From assembly GCA_002295635.1 (NCBI GenBank), contig DBHK01000003.1, positions 62,001 to 126,000 on the forward strand: a stretch of DNA of 64,000 nucleotides, in the 5' to 3' direction. The notes beneath the pieces are model-generated. The model searched no databases. It was not told where the DNA came from and was given only the letters and a program-made list of their open reading frames with translations. Position 1 is the first letter of the stretch; each line of letters starts with the position of its first letter. Source of the DNA: UBA830 sp002295635 (GTDB lineage Bacteria > Pseudomonadota > Alphaproteobacteria > MPNO01 > UBA830). Positions 43,520 to 51,842 of this stretch are shown piece after piece. Made by a program: the position numbers and the translations under genes.

Positions 43520-44565
43520 CCCATCTTGCGGCCCGGGCGGATTTCCATTTTACCGTATAGATGCAGGCACGCTCCGGTTTCCGCGGTTAACTTTGTCCAA
43601 GTGTCAGCCTCGTCTCCTATTAGATTGGTCATAACTGCATTCGAATGACGTGACGGATCACCTAGCGGAAGACCGCAAACCGCACGAATAAACTGTTCAA
43701 ACTGGCTGACAGCACAGGCATCGATAGTCCAATGGCCGGAATTGTGGGGTCGAGGGGCGATTTCGTTTACGAGTAGGTCGCCGTTAAATAAGACAAACAT
43801 CTCTACCGCTAACAGACCGACCAGTTCCAGCGCTGTTACAATCTGGACAGCCATCCGCCGAGCCTCGTTCGCAACGCTGTCCGTTACGGTAGATGGTGCA
43901 GTTGTCGTATTCAGTATATGATTACGGTGTACGTTATCTACTGGTACATATGTTTCTGTTGTGCCATCAGCGCTCCGGGCGACTATGACGGAGATTTCTC
44001 TTTCAAAGTCCACTAACCCTTCGAGTATTGCCGGAGTGTTACCGATCTTACCCCAAGAAGTTACTAATTCAGATTCTTGATCAATACGAAGCTGTCCTTT
44101 GCCGTCGTAACCAAATCGTGACGTTTTGAGGATAGCCGGTAGCCCTGTAGTAGCTATTGCAGTCGCTATATCTGCCACGTCGATAATGGGTGCCCAAGAT
44201 GCCGTGCCGACCCCGTGATCATTTAAAAAGGATTTTTCGATCTGCCGATCTTGCGACACCTGCAATGCAGCAACACTCGGTCGAACGCGAGAAATTTCAG
44301 AAATGGCCGCTAGCGTAGCGTCCGGCACATTTTCGAACTCAAAGGTAACTATATCAACGTTTTCAGCGAATTGTCGCGCTGCATCTATATCTTCGTATGG
44401 GGCTGTTGTCTGCACAGCTGAAATTTCCTTTGCAGGGGCATCTGCATCGGGGCTGAAGATATGGCATTTATAGCCAAGTTGTGCTGCTGCCAATGCCGAC
44501 ATACGACCAAGCTGGCCGCCTCCGAGGATGCCGATCGTCGCGCCGGGTGGAAGCGGTGTATCCAC
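43480..44565 (-). CDS. purK: N5-carboxyaminoimidazole ribonucleotide synthase
   Basis: ATP-grasp enzyme carboxylating AIR to N5-CAIR in purine synthesis; 361 aa. TIGILGGGQLGRMSALAAAQ is the N-terminal Rossmann motif. LKTSRFGYDGKGQLRI is the ATP-binding loop, and LVDFEREISVIVARS and EIAPRPHNSGHWTIDAC follow. The start is GTG at 44563-44565, 11 bp after purE. The 3' end overlaps the COQ9 gene by 40 bp. Confidence 0.96.
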   Translation of the reverse strand: MDTPLPPGATIGILGGGQLGRMSALAAAQLGYKCHIFSPDADAPAKEISAVQTTAPYEDIDAARQFAENVDIVTFEFENVPDATLAAISEISRVRPSVAALQVSQDRQIEKSFLNDHGVGTASWAPIIDVADIATAIATTGLPAILKTSRFGYDGKGQLRIDQESELVTSWGKIGNTPAILEGLVDFEREISVIVARSADGTTETYVPVDNVHRNHILNTTTAPSTVTDSVANEARRMAVQIVTALELVGLLAVEMFVLFNGDLLVNEIAPRPHNSGHWTIDACAVSQFEQFIRAVCGLPLGDPSRHSNAVMTNLIGDEADTWTKLTAETGACLHLYGKMEIRPGRKMGHVTRLSPISCLA

Positions 44566-44576
44566 GTAATTATGCT

Positions 44577-45113
44577 CTATCGGCCGACCGGATTTTCAGG
44601 CACACTATCCGTCAGCGAGGCACGCCATTTTTCAAGGCGACTAGCCACCTCCTCGTATTTCAATGCCACGATAGATACAGCTAAGATTCCGGCATTCTTT
44701 GCACCGGATGATCCGATCGCTAGTGTGCCCACAGGCACACCTCCCGGCATCTGGACAATGGAGAGAAGGCTATCCATTCCGCTCAGCGCTTTGCTCTCGA
44801 CGGGTACGCCAAGCACCGGGAGGGTCGTCATTGAGGCGACCATACCCGGGAGGTGCGCGGCACCTCCCGCGCCCGCGATTATAACGCTGAGACCTCTCTC
44901 TTTGGCGGAGTTGGCGTATTCTGTCATCCGAGCAGGGGTTCGGTGCGCCGATACTATCTTTGTTTCGTATGGTACGTGGAGTGCTTTGAGGATATCCGTG
45001 GAGTATTTCATCGTCGGCCAGTCAGACCGGCTACCCATAATTACACCGACAACGGGTGCTGTCTGCGAGGTTTTACGCTGCGACGAGTGTTTCGATATCT
45101 TACGTGCTGCCAT
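44577..45113 (-). CDS. purE: N5-carboxyaminoimidazole ribonucleotide mutase
   Basis: Converts N5-CAIR to CAIR; about 178 aa. GVIMGSRSDWPTMKYSTDIL, VSAHRTPARMTEY, IAGAGGAAHLPGMVASMTTL and LGVPVESKALSGMDSLLSIV form the family core. The start is the ATG at 45111-45113 (MAARKISK). An N-terminal basic, Ser-rich tail of about 20 residues precedes the core. First gene of purEK, with a well-formed promoter about 60 bp upstream. Confidence 0.95.
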   Translation of the reverse strand: MAARKISKHSSQRKTSQTAPVVGVIMGSRSDWPTMKYSTDILKALHVPYETKIVSAHRTPARMTEYANSAKERGLSVIIAGAGGAAHLPGMVASMTTLPVLGVPVESKALSGMDSLLSIVQMPGGVPVGTLAIGSSGAKNAGILAVSIVALKYEEVASRLEKWRASLTDSVPENPVGR

Positions 45114-45174
45114 CTCAATTTCCCCTATAGTGTGTTGCTGACGGTTCGGCAACGCGCAAACGGCAGAAACCTCT

Positions 45175-45202
45175 ATTATAAGCTGGTCCGGTATCATCGC
45201 AA
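45175..45202 (-). promoter_or_regulatory. Sigma-70-type promoter of purEK
   Basis: Read on the minus strand, TTGCGA (45197-45202) is followed after 16 bp by a consensus TATAAT (45175-45180). The start of transcription would fall about 55 nt before the purE ATG. A small inverted repeat, GAAACC-CC-GGTTTC at 45209-45222, lies just upstream of the -35 box and could be a regulator site. Confidence 0.6.
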
Positions 45203-45441
45203 ATCCCCGAAACCCCGGTTTCTGGAGGAATTACAGACAATTATCCAGTCATCAAACCGACCGAATTTCCGGACCGGAGAGGTTAGTTACGCCTATTGAT
45301 AATAATCTCTTAATCGGGGCCATATTTGTGGTTCGATCGAGTAAAGAGGTTAGCGATAAGCAGCGCAAGAGATGCAACAGAGCCCAACTGGAAATATGGG
45401 CGTAGCCCAAAAGAACCTCATTAATCATTCATAAATTAATC

Positions 45442-45474
45442 ACTATGTTTTTTGCAAGATGCACAAAACATAGT
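45442..45474. repeat. Long near-perfect hairpin in the purE upstream region
   Basis: ACTATGTTTT at 45442-45451 pairs with AAAACATAGT at 45465-45474. After one T-C mismatch, TGCA at 45453-45456 pairs with TGCA at 45460-45463 around the loop AGA. This gives a 15-position stem with one mismatch and a three-base loop. There is no T run on either side, so it is not an obvious terminator. It may be a protein-binding dyad or an element of an RNA. Confidence 0.6.
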
Positions 45475-45648
45475 CTGGATCTAAAGATAAGAATTTTTGG
45501 AACAGCTATCGATTCAGAGTTACCAGCATAGGTGTCCAGTTATCGTTTGACCATTATAAAACTATCTTACGCCGGGCGTTTAAGGCAACGCGCGCGGCGT
45601 TATAAGGTTAAAACGGTCTTTAGCAAAAAACTTTGGCCTAATACGTTT

Positions 45649-45849
45649 CTAGGCAATGATGTCGGGATAAAGCTTGGCCTCTAACTGCGCGATTTGGTCT
45701 TTAAGAATAAGTTTTCGTTTCTTTAGCCGTTGCATTTGAAGCTGGTCGTAGGGTGCACGTTCGTTCAATCGCGCGATCACGTCGTCCAAATCTCGGTGTT
45801 CAAGCTCCAACTCACCGAGTTCCTGACGAAGCGTTTCCTGATCACTCAT
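45649..45849 (-). CDS. YdcH-like DUF465 protein
   Basis: Small coiled-coil protein of 66 aa. ELELEHRDLDDVIARLNERA and LKKRKLILKDQIAQLEA are the DUF465 pattern of heptads with basic middle and acidic ends. The start is the ATG at 45847-45849; an upstream Met adds eight unconserved residues. Function unknown. It is followed by a long non-coding stretch. Confidence 0.82.
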   Translation of the reverse strand: MSDQETLRQELGELELEHRDLDDVIARLNERAPYDQLQMQRLKKRKLILKDQIAQLEAKLYPDIIA

Positions 45850-45904
45850 TTTTGTATTCACTTTGGCTCCCAAAATCTTAATGAGGATAGCAGAAATACG
45901 GACC

Positions 45905-45924
45905 CTCTGTCAGTTTTGACAGAG
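45905..45924. repeat. Inverted repeat upstream of the TIGR02444 gene
   Basis: CTCTGTCA at 45905-45912 and TGACAGAG at 45917-45924 form a perfect 8-bp stem with loop GTTT. It lies between the divergent DUF465 and TIGR02444 genes, a position suited to an operator. Confidence 0.5.
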
Positions 45925-46136
45925 CGTTTACTTCCCAAAAATAAATTCTTTAGGATCAACGTAGGGAATATTGATATATAAATGGGCGGCAGAGATTCTG
46001 GCTGCCTTCGTGCTATAATACGAGCCGCTATAGTCCGAACGATTGTGGAGTACAGGTGTTACGTGTTCTCTGGAGGACGCGGTGGGTAGTAAAATAAAAG
46101 TTTGGTTGTGGCGGATTATTTGGCGGCCACAACTTT

Positions 46137-46730
46137 ATGATGGTTGCCACAATTTTGGTCCAAGCGGAGACGGATTTGTCTGACTTTCCTGTTCATCCTT
46201 TCTGGGACTTTTCTCTCGACGTCTATATGTCTGATGGCGTCGGACAAGCTTGTCTAGAACTGCAGAACGAGCACCAGCTAGACGTTAACATTTTGCTATA
46301 TTGTATGTGGGTAGGTGCATCCGGTCGAGGTTCCCTGACCGTTGCCCAAATGGCGGCCGTGAACGAGGCGGTGAACGAATGGCATCAAGATGTAGTTCGC
46401 GCTCTTAGGGCTATTCGCGTGAGGATGAAACGGGTTGAAGGAGCCACGCCTGAGCCTCTAACAGAATCTCTGCGTCAGAGTATCCAAAAGACCGAGATTG
46501 ATTGTGAGCATGCGGAACAGCTAATGCTGGCTGCCTCAGTTGATCTCACCGCAGATAATATCAAAACAATCTCTGACCGTTTAGCCGATTCTGTCTCAAA
46601 TATTTCCATCTATTTCGCTGGATTCGGTAAGGTTTCCGATGTAGACCGACGAAATCTCACGCTGATCCTCAACGTCGTTTTCGGCGACTTGACTGCTGAG
46701 CAAGTGGAGGCGGCAGCCGTGAAGATCTGA
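46137..46730 (+). CDS. TIGR02444 family protein
   Basis: A 197 aa protein of unknown function. The N-terminal core FWDFSLDVYMSDGVGQACLE, then DVNILLYCMWVGASGRG, and VVRALRAIRVRMK match this family as I remember it. The C-terminal half is helical and not conserved to my knowledge. Two adjacent ATG codons begin at 46137 with no clear Shine-Dalgarno. An inverted repeat, TTGTGGC/GCCACAA (46106-46132), sits just before the start. Confidence 0.75.
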   Translation: MMVATILVQAETDLSDFPVHPFWDFSLDVYMSDGVGQACLELQNEHQLDVNILLYCMWVGASGRGSLTVAQMAAVNEAVNEWHQDVVRALRAIRVRMKRVEGATPEPLTESLRQSIQKTEIDCEHAEQLMLAASVDLTADNIKTISDRLADSVSNISIYFAGFGKVSDVDRRNLTLILNVVFGDLTAEQVEAAAVKI

Positions 46731-46907
46731 AAACCATAGATATTCAAAAACCAAATTTTCGATTAAAGAATGTCATTGCGTTGTTTGATGTTTCCACTTT
46801 GTAAGTCGGGTGAGGTAAAGAAAAAGTACGCATCCTAAACGGTGAGACTATAGGCGAATTTTTTAGAGAGCTATCTTCTATACACAGTGCTCTGCGCAAG
46901 GACTTTT

Positions 46908-47528
46908 TTACAGCTTGAACTCCGGCATCTGAATTCCGGACGAAGCCTTTGGTTTTTCTTCTTCAATCGGCGGCGCCTCTAAGGTGGAAGAGTACCCGGC
47001 TTTCAATACTTCCTTGTCCAGATCCTGACGGTTACACAGGCCCAAACCAACAGGATCACGGGCATTAATATTATTCATGTTCCAGTGAGACCGGTCGCGG
47101 ATGGCGCTGATCGTGGGCTTTGTGGTGCCAATCAAGCGTGAAATTTGTGCATCGGTAAGATTCGGGAAATGTTTTACTAGCCACGCGATAGCATCGGGTT
47201 TGTCGCCCCTTCGGGCAACAGGGGTGTACTTTGGGCCTTTCGTTCGGGACGCGGGTCGGGGCACATCGGTTTTGGCTATCGTAAGGCGTTGTGCCGAATC
47301 GGACTCGCAACGTTCAATTTCTTGTTTAGTCAACTGGCCATTGACGATAGGATCATAGCCTACCATCCCAGGCGCGATTTCGTCGTCCGCGATGCTTTGT
47401 ACTTCCAATTCGTGTAGGCCACAAAACGCGCCTATCTGGCGGAAAGTCAGTCCAGTGTTTTCTATAAGCCACACAGCAGTGGCTTTTGGCATTAGCGGTT
47501 TAGTACTCTCAAATTGTTGGCGGGCCAT
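46908..47528 (-). CDS. trcR: DUF1013 cell-cycle regulator TrcR
   Basis: A 206 aa DNA-binding-type protein restricted to alphaproteobacteria. The N-terminal helix-turn-helix AVWLIENTGLTFRQIGAFCG and LHELEVQSIADDEIA are followed by a second repeat, AIAWLVKHFPNLTDAQISRL and IGTTKPTISAIRDRSHW. RDPVGLGLCNRQDLD near the C terminus is highly typical. Family members are annotated as cell-cycle transcriptional regulator TrcR. Stand-alone gene with its own 47-bp upstream gap to the quinone oxidoreductase. Confidence 0.88.
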   Translation of the reverse strand: MARQQFESTKPLMPKATAVWLIENTGLTFRQIGAFCGLHELEVQSIADDEIAPGMVGYDPIVNGQLTKQEIERCESDSAQRLTIAKTDVPRPASRTKGPKYTPVARRGDKPDAIAWLVKHFPNLTDAQISRLIGTTKPTISAIRDRSHWNMNNINARDPVGLGLCNRQDLDKEVLKAGYSSTLEAPPIEEEKPKASSGIQMPEFKL

Positions 47529-47575
47529 AATGAAGTGCTCTCTTTTTCCTTCGGGTTTTCGTATCTAATGCCGCG

Positions 47576-48589
47576 TCAGGCATCGTCGTCTACGCATAGT
47601 ATAATCTTTCCAATATGGTCACTCGTTGCCATCAGCGAATGGGCGTCGGCAGCTTCCGATAACGGGAAAGTAGTATAAATCACAGGCTTGATATCGCCTT
47701 TTTCAAATAACGGCCAGAGATTCTGCTCCACCGCGTTTGCCACAACCGCCTTCTGAGTGACCGAGCGGGGACGGAGCGTTGATCCCGTATAGTGTATCCT
47801 TTTAGACATTATGGTAGGGATAAAAAGCTCGACCTTGGCGCCCTTTTGTACCGCAACCTGCACCATGCGGCCATCCGTTGAGAGGACATCCAGATTGCGA
47901 GAGAAATAGTCACCACCCACGATATCGAAAACCACAGAACATCCCGCACCTTCAGTGGCATCCTTCACCACCTTAACAAAGTCCTCTTGGGTATAGTTGA
48001 TGGCTCGGGTCGCCCCCAGGTTTTTACAAAAATTGCATTTTTCGGTATTCCGAGCGGTTGTGTATACTGTAGCGCCGAACGCGCATGCCACTTGGATGGC
48101 AGCGGTACCAATGCCTCCAGAACCGCCATGGATGAGGATACTGTCGCCAGCAGATAGTTGGATACCGTCAAACAAATTTGTCCAGACTGTAAAGAAATTT
48201 TCTGGAATAGCTGATGCGTTTAACATTTCGTAGCCCTTGGGCAATGGCAACGCTAATTGCTCGGGGACCACGGTGTATTCGGCATAGGCGCCGCCTGAAA
48301 CAAGGGCGCATACTTTGTCTCCTGGTGAATATCGGCTAACACTTGGTCCGGTCGCAACCACGGTGCCGGCGAGTTCCAGCCCTGGTATGTCGGTTGTACC
48401 TGACGGTGGAGGGTAGCGTCCTTCACGCTGCATGGTATCGGGGAAATTAACGCCGACCGCCGAATTCCTGACTAGGATTTCACTTTCACCCGGGTGTGGG
48501 ACCGGACGCGATACCGGTTTAAGCACTTCTGGGCCACCGAATTCGCTAATTTCGATTGCGGTCATAGTTTCTGGAATGTCGACTGACAT
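47576..48589 (-). CDS. MDR-family quinone oxidoreductase (QOR-like)
   Basis: A 337 aa NADPH-dependent medium-chain reductase without zinc. The N-terminal GroES-like domain begins MTAIEISEFGGPEVLKPVSR and contains VGVNFPDTMQREG. The cofactor motif is ILIHGGSGGIGTAAIQVA. No zinc-ligand cysteines of the structural lobe are seen. Typical substrates are quinones or enones. The start may be at 48589 or at the ATG eight codons downstream. It diverges from the DUF1192 gene. Confidence 0.88.
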   Translation of the reverse strand: MSVDIPETMTAIEISEFGGPEVLKPVSRPVPHPGESEILVRNSAVGVNFPDTMQREGRYPPPSGTTDIPGLELAGTVVATGPSVSRYSPGDKVCALVSGGAYAEYTVVPEQLALPLPKGYEMLNASAIPENFFTVWTNLFDGIQLSAGDSILIHGGSGGIGTAAIQVACAFGATVYTTARNTEKCNFCKNLGATRAINYTQEDFVKVVKDATEGAGCSVVFDIVGGDYFSRNLDVLSTDGRMVQVAVQKGAKVELFIPTIMSKRIHYTGSTLRPRSVTQKAVVANAVEQNLWPLFEKGDIKPVIYTTFPLSEAADAHSLMATSDHIGKIILCVDDDA

Positions 48590-48703
48590 TTTGCGTCACG
48601 CTCTATTGTGTCGGAAATGATGGTTGCAGGTCTATCGCTTCAAAGGCAAACTGGCAAGTCCGAACATAGTGGAAACATAGATTGTGAGTATCGGAGGGGC
48701 GCA

Positions 48704-48886
48704 GTGGATATAAACGATGATCTTCCCCAAAATATGCCCAAACCCAAACGGGATCTTGATCCCCTGTCAATCGAAGAGCTCAAGATCTATATCGCAGAGA
48801 TGGAAGAGGAAATCGAACGAGTGTTGGCGGAAATCGAAAAAAAAGAGGCGCATCGAAGTGGCGTAGAAGGGTTATTCAAAAAATAG
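48704..48886 (+). CDS. DUF1192 family protein
   Basis: Small acidic protein of 60 aa. DLDPLSIEELKIYIAEMEEE followed by IERVLAEIEKKEAHRS is the DUF1192 coiled-coil pattern of alphaproteobacteria. The start is GTG at 48704, preceded by GGAGGGG; an upstream frame extension is not conserved. Function unknown. It is followed by rpmE with its own promoter. Confidence 0.82.
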   Translation: MDINDDLPQNMPKPKRDLDPLSIEELKIYIAEMEEEIERVLAEIEKKEAHRSGVEGLFKK

Positions 48887-48952
48887 TATCTCCGAAAAAC
48901 CAGCATCGATTAAAGCGTTTACAGTTTCGTATAGCAATTCTAACCGTTTTTG

Positions 48953-48981
48953 TTGCAAACCTGCTCAGCCTTCCCTATAAA
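48953..48981 (+). promoter_or_regulatory. Sigma-70-type promoter of rpmE
   Basis: TTGCAA at 48953-48958 and TATAAA at 48976-48981 are separated by exactly 17 bp and lie 27 bp before the rpmE start codon. The ribosome site GGGAG is at 48996-49000. Confidence 0.65.
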
Positions 48982-49007
48982 ACGCGCTCTTTTACGGGAG
49001 AATTGCG

Positions 49008-49232
49008 GTGAAGAAAGATATTCACCCGGATTATCACGAAATAGAAATCGTGATGACGGACGGGACGACTTATACCACGCGTTCCACCTGGGGTGCGCCG
49101 GGCGATACCATGAAGCTGGATATCGATTCGAAGTCGCACCCAGCCTGGACGGGGGGGTCGCAACGTCTTGTTGATACGGCTGGGCAGGTGGCCAAGTTCA
49201 ACAGCCGCTTCAAGGATCTCGGGATCGGGTAA
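49008..49232 (+). CDS. rpmE: 50S ribosomal protein L31
   Basis: A 74 aa ribosomal protein: MKKDIHPDYHEIEIVMTDGT, then STWGAPGDTMKLDID, HPAWTGG and FNSRFKDLGIG. The zinc-ligand cysteines of Zn-type L31 are replaced by other residues, so this is the Cys-minus form and does not bind zinc through that site. GTG start with GGGAG upstream. Confidence 0.96.
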   Translation: MKKDIHPDYHEIEIVMTDGTTYTTRSTWGAPGDTMKLDIDSKSHPAWTGGSQRLVDTAGQVAKFNSRFKDLGIG

Positions 49233-49305
49233 ACCCGATTGACGAGTTGTTTGGGCACGTCTCTCCGCGGCGCCTTTTAGCATACCAGACAGACACTATT
49301 TTTAA

Positions 49306-50625
49306 TTAACGCTGGGTCAGCTTGAATTCAATCCGCCGGTTGCGGCGATGTGCGACCTCATCGCTTCGCTTATCTAGCGGCTGGAATTCTCCAAACCCAG
49401 CAGCCATGAGGCGTTCCGCCGGGACCCCCCTAGAGATGAGGGCTTTCACAACCGCAATTGCCCGACTAGAAGATAGCTCCCAGTTTGATGGAAACTGCCG
49501 AGTCCGGATCGGCCTTCGGTCTGTATGTCCATCGACTCTGAGGACCCAATTAAGATCGGCAGGGATACGCAGCGAAATCTGTTTCAACGTTGCCGCGAGT
49601 TTCCCTATCTGATTCTGACCATCGGGGTTTAGCTCGGCCGAACCTGAAGGGAACAATACTTCAGACTGAAAAACGAACCGGTCGCCGACAACGCGGATCC
49701 CGCTGCGCTTACCCAACGCTTCGCGTAACCTACCAAAAAACTCCGACCGATACCGAGCTAGTTCCTCTACTTTGCTGGCAAGCGCCTCATTAAGTCGTTT
49801 ACCAAGACTGATAATTTTTATGTTCTGAGCAGCAGCTTTTGCTTCGGACTCTTCGAGTGCCACAGTCAGTCGCGCTAGTTGTTGGCGCAACGCTAAAAGT
49901 TGCCTGTTTATTGCTTTAACCCGTTTAAGGGCGTCTTGGCTTACCCGTTCTTCTTTGGTCAAGTCGTCGCCGATCCGTTCTGCCTGCGCGCTTAGTTCTC
50001 GAATTGTCAGATTCTTTCCCTGAATTTCTTTTTGCGCTAGTGCCGAACGTTCCTGTTCGCCGGCAAGCTCAGCCTTGAGTTCCTTAGACTGATCGCGAAG
50101 CGCACCTAAGGATTTGTCTCGTTTGGTGATGATTGCCGCTAGTTGAGAAACTTTCTTTTCGAGTTCGGTACGAACGGCTTTTAGCGCTCTGATATCCCGA
50201 TTGATTTGAGAAATTTTCGCAATCTGCACTTTGATCTTATCTTTGTCAGCAGCGACGGTCCTACGCGCCGCTGCTAGGTCAGCCTCGAGTGCATCGCGCT
50301 GTGGCAAAAGTTCGGCAATCTGGCTAGATAATTGCTCACGCGTAGCCGTCGACGTCTGCAGATCGGAAGCAAGGCGTGATATTTCTTCTCTAAGGTTGGC
50401 ATTAGTAGACCTTTCCAGAGACAGGACTTCAGACAACTCCGCGATCTGTCGGTTTAGCCGTTCCAGTGCCTGATTGCGACCAGACAGAATCTCGCCAAGG
50501 AAAAACTGGGCTAGAGTAAAAACCATCAACAAAAAAATAATAATGATCAACAAAGCCGAAAGAGCGTCGACAAACCCTGGCCAAATATCGAACGTCTGCC
50601 TCTTTCTTCGAATGGTTCCCGGCAT
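49306..50625 (-). CDS. MotB/OmpA-like peptidoglycan-binding protein with long coiled coil
   Basis: A 439 aa inner-membrane protein with a periplasmic tail. A single membrane helix near residues 14-36, FVDALSALLIIIIFLLMVF, carries an Asp in the place of the MotB proton-binding Asp. Residues about 45-285 are an uninterrupted coiled coil. The C-terminal OmpA domain has VLRVDGHTDRRPI, PSNWELSSSRAIAVVKALI and RRNRRIEFKL, a peptidoglycan-binding fold. The start is ATG, 16 bp after the partner gene. With the MotA/ExbB-like gene it should form a proton-driven stator-like complex, distinct from flagellar MotAB because of the very long coil. Confidence 0.85.
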   Translation of the reverse strand: MPGTIRRKRQTFDIWPGFVDALSALLIIIIFLLMVFTLAQFFLGEILSGRNQALERLNRQIAELSEVLSLERSTNANLREEISRLASDLQTSTATREQLSSQIAELLPQRDALEADLAAARRTVAADKDKIKVQIAKISQINRDIRALKAVRTELEKKVSQLAAIITKRDKSLGALRDQSKELKAELAGEQERSALAQKEIQGKNLTIRELSAQAERIGDDLTKEERVSQDALKRVKAINRQLLALRQQLARLTVALEESEAKAAAQNIKIISLGKRLNEALASKVEELARYRSEFFGRLREALGKRSGIRVVGDRFVFQSEVLFPSGSAELNPDGQNQIGKLAATLKQISLRIPADLNWVLRVDGHTDRRPIRTRQFPSNWELSSSRAIAVVKALISRGVPAERLMAAGFGEFQPLDKRSDEVAHRRNRRIEFKLTQR

Positions 50626-50640
50626 AGATTTTCTTTACAG

Positions 50641-51789
50641 TTAACGTCCGGATTTATCAGCAATTGCTGCAAGCGTGCGAGACAGGACGCGGATTTCGCC
50701 TCGGATTTCCTGGGCCAGTTCTGTACGCCCGTTGGCTGTATCTTCTAGAAGCCTAACTAAATGTCCGTCGATGTTTCTCAGATATGCGCGCATATCGTCA
50801 GCACTGTTATCGCTTGGGTTGGACTTCGAGAGTGTCGTTTCGATGCGTGAAAGAACCGGTGTGAGCTCCATCTGGCTTTCTGCCAGCCGCGCCATAAGGT
50901 TCTGCTCAGCCTTCATCATGTCTGTCAACGTACTAAGACGTTCAACCAAGCCGGTTATGCTGTTGTTGGCGCTAATACGAGAGTCTTCGCCGCGCTGCAA
51001 GGAGCGTTGCAGGTTCTCTAAGCCATCGGCAGTTTGCTCGAGCAAAGCCTGAACGTAGGCGGGGACTGCATGTTCACCGTCTGCTGATAGGGCCCCTGAA
51101 GCAAGACGGGTCTGACCAGATAGCCAATCTTCAAGGTCGTTATAAAATCTGTTTTGTGCTTGGCCTGCCTGCAGTTCTAAGAAACCCAGTATCAGCGAAC
51201 CGGCGAGACCGAACAGAGATGATGAAAATGCAGTACCCATGCCCGACAAGGGCGCTTGCAGACCGGCTTTGAGATCATCGAAAACTGGACCTAATTCCTT
51301 GGATCCAACCGTTAGGTTGGCTATGACTCCACCGACCGCGTCAATGGTCTGGAGTAGTCCCCAGAATGTTCCAAGAAGTCCGAGAAAAATAAGTAGGCCG
51401 ATTAGGTAGCGCGAGATATCTCGTGACTCGTCTAGCCTAGCACCAACCCCATCGAGTAACGAACGCATTGACATCGCCGACAGGCTAAATCGTTCACTCC
51501 GCTCGCCGAGCATCGACGCCATCGGTGCCAACAGACGGGGATCCATTACGCTGGATGTGGGTGGCTGCCCCGCTCGGTAATTTTCGAGCCATGCTACTTC
51601 GCGCGTGAGAACAACAACAGTACGAAATATATACCCAATGCCGAGGACTAGGACTCCTAGGATTAGACCGTTCAATGCAGGATTCGAAATGAAGGCATCA
51701 CGCATACCTGAAAATAGGGCTATAGCCACGGCTGCGACCGTGCCCAGAAAAATAATCATTCGGATTAAGTAGCGCCGCGGATTGGTCAT
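50641..51789 (-). CDS. MotA/TolQ/ExbB-like proton-channel protein
   Basis: A 382 aa polytopic inner-membrane protein. Hydrophobic segments lie near residues 8-25, 38-60, 128-150 (YLIGLLIFLGLLGTFWGLLQ) and 190-215 (SSLFGLAGSLILGFLEL). The last two match the conserved MotA/ExbB channel core. A soluble N-terminal loop and a C-terminal helical tail of about 160 residues with repeated polar heptads follow. Between its two neighbours on the minus strand it forms an OmpA-like / channel / MotB-like cluster. Proton flow driving an envelope process is inferred; the partner process is unknown. Confidence 0.85.
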   Translation of the reverse strand: MTNPRRYLIRMIIFLGTVAAVAIALFSGMRDAFISNPALNGLILGVLVLGIGYIFRTVVVLTREVAWLENYRAGQPPTSSVMDPRLLAPMASMLGERSERFSLSAMSMRSLLDGVGARLDESRDISRYLIGLLIFLGLLGTFWGLLQTIDAVGGVIANLTVGSKELGPVFDDLKAGLQAPLSGMGTAFSSSLFGLAGSLILGFLELQAGQAQNRFYNDLEDWLSGQTRLASGALSADGEHAVPAYVQALLEQTADGLENLQRSLQRGEDSRISANNSITGLVERLSTLTDMMKAEQNLMARLAESQMELTPVLSRIETTLSKSNPSDNSADDMRAYLRNIDGHLVRLLEDTANGRTELAQEIRGEIRVLSRTLAAIADKSGR

Positions 51790-51842
51790 CCTTTTGCGAA
51801 CCCCGTCAGAATTCTGGTTGGAAAAATCGCATCTCTGTTTAG

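Larger units (their letters stand above)
45114..45648. other. Intergenic region between purE and DUF465 gene
   Basis: A 535-bp stretch without a convincing gene on either strand. It holds the purE promoter, the GAAACCCCGGTTTC inverted repeat at 45209-45222 and a long hairpin at 45442-45474. I searched it for 6S RNA, tRNA and riboswitch-like sequence and saw none. Confidence 0.5.

Noticed and set aside
45114..45648. 6S RNA or riboswitch near purE
   Set aside because: No conserved 6S blocks or known riboswitch core seen; a much better 6S RNA lies between zapA and fthC.
49306..51789. Zorya defence system (ZorA/ZorB)
   Set aside because: The channel and OmpA-domain pair is similar in principle, but no zorC, zorD or zorE-like gene is adjacent and the surroundings are housekeeping genes.
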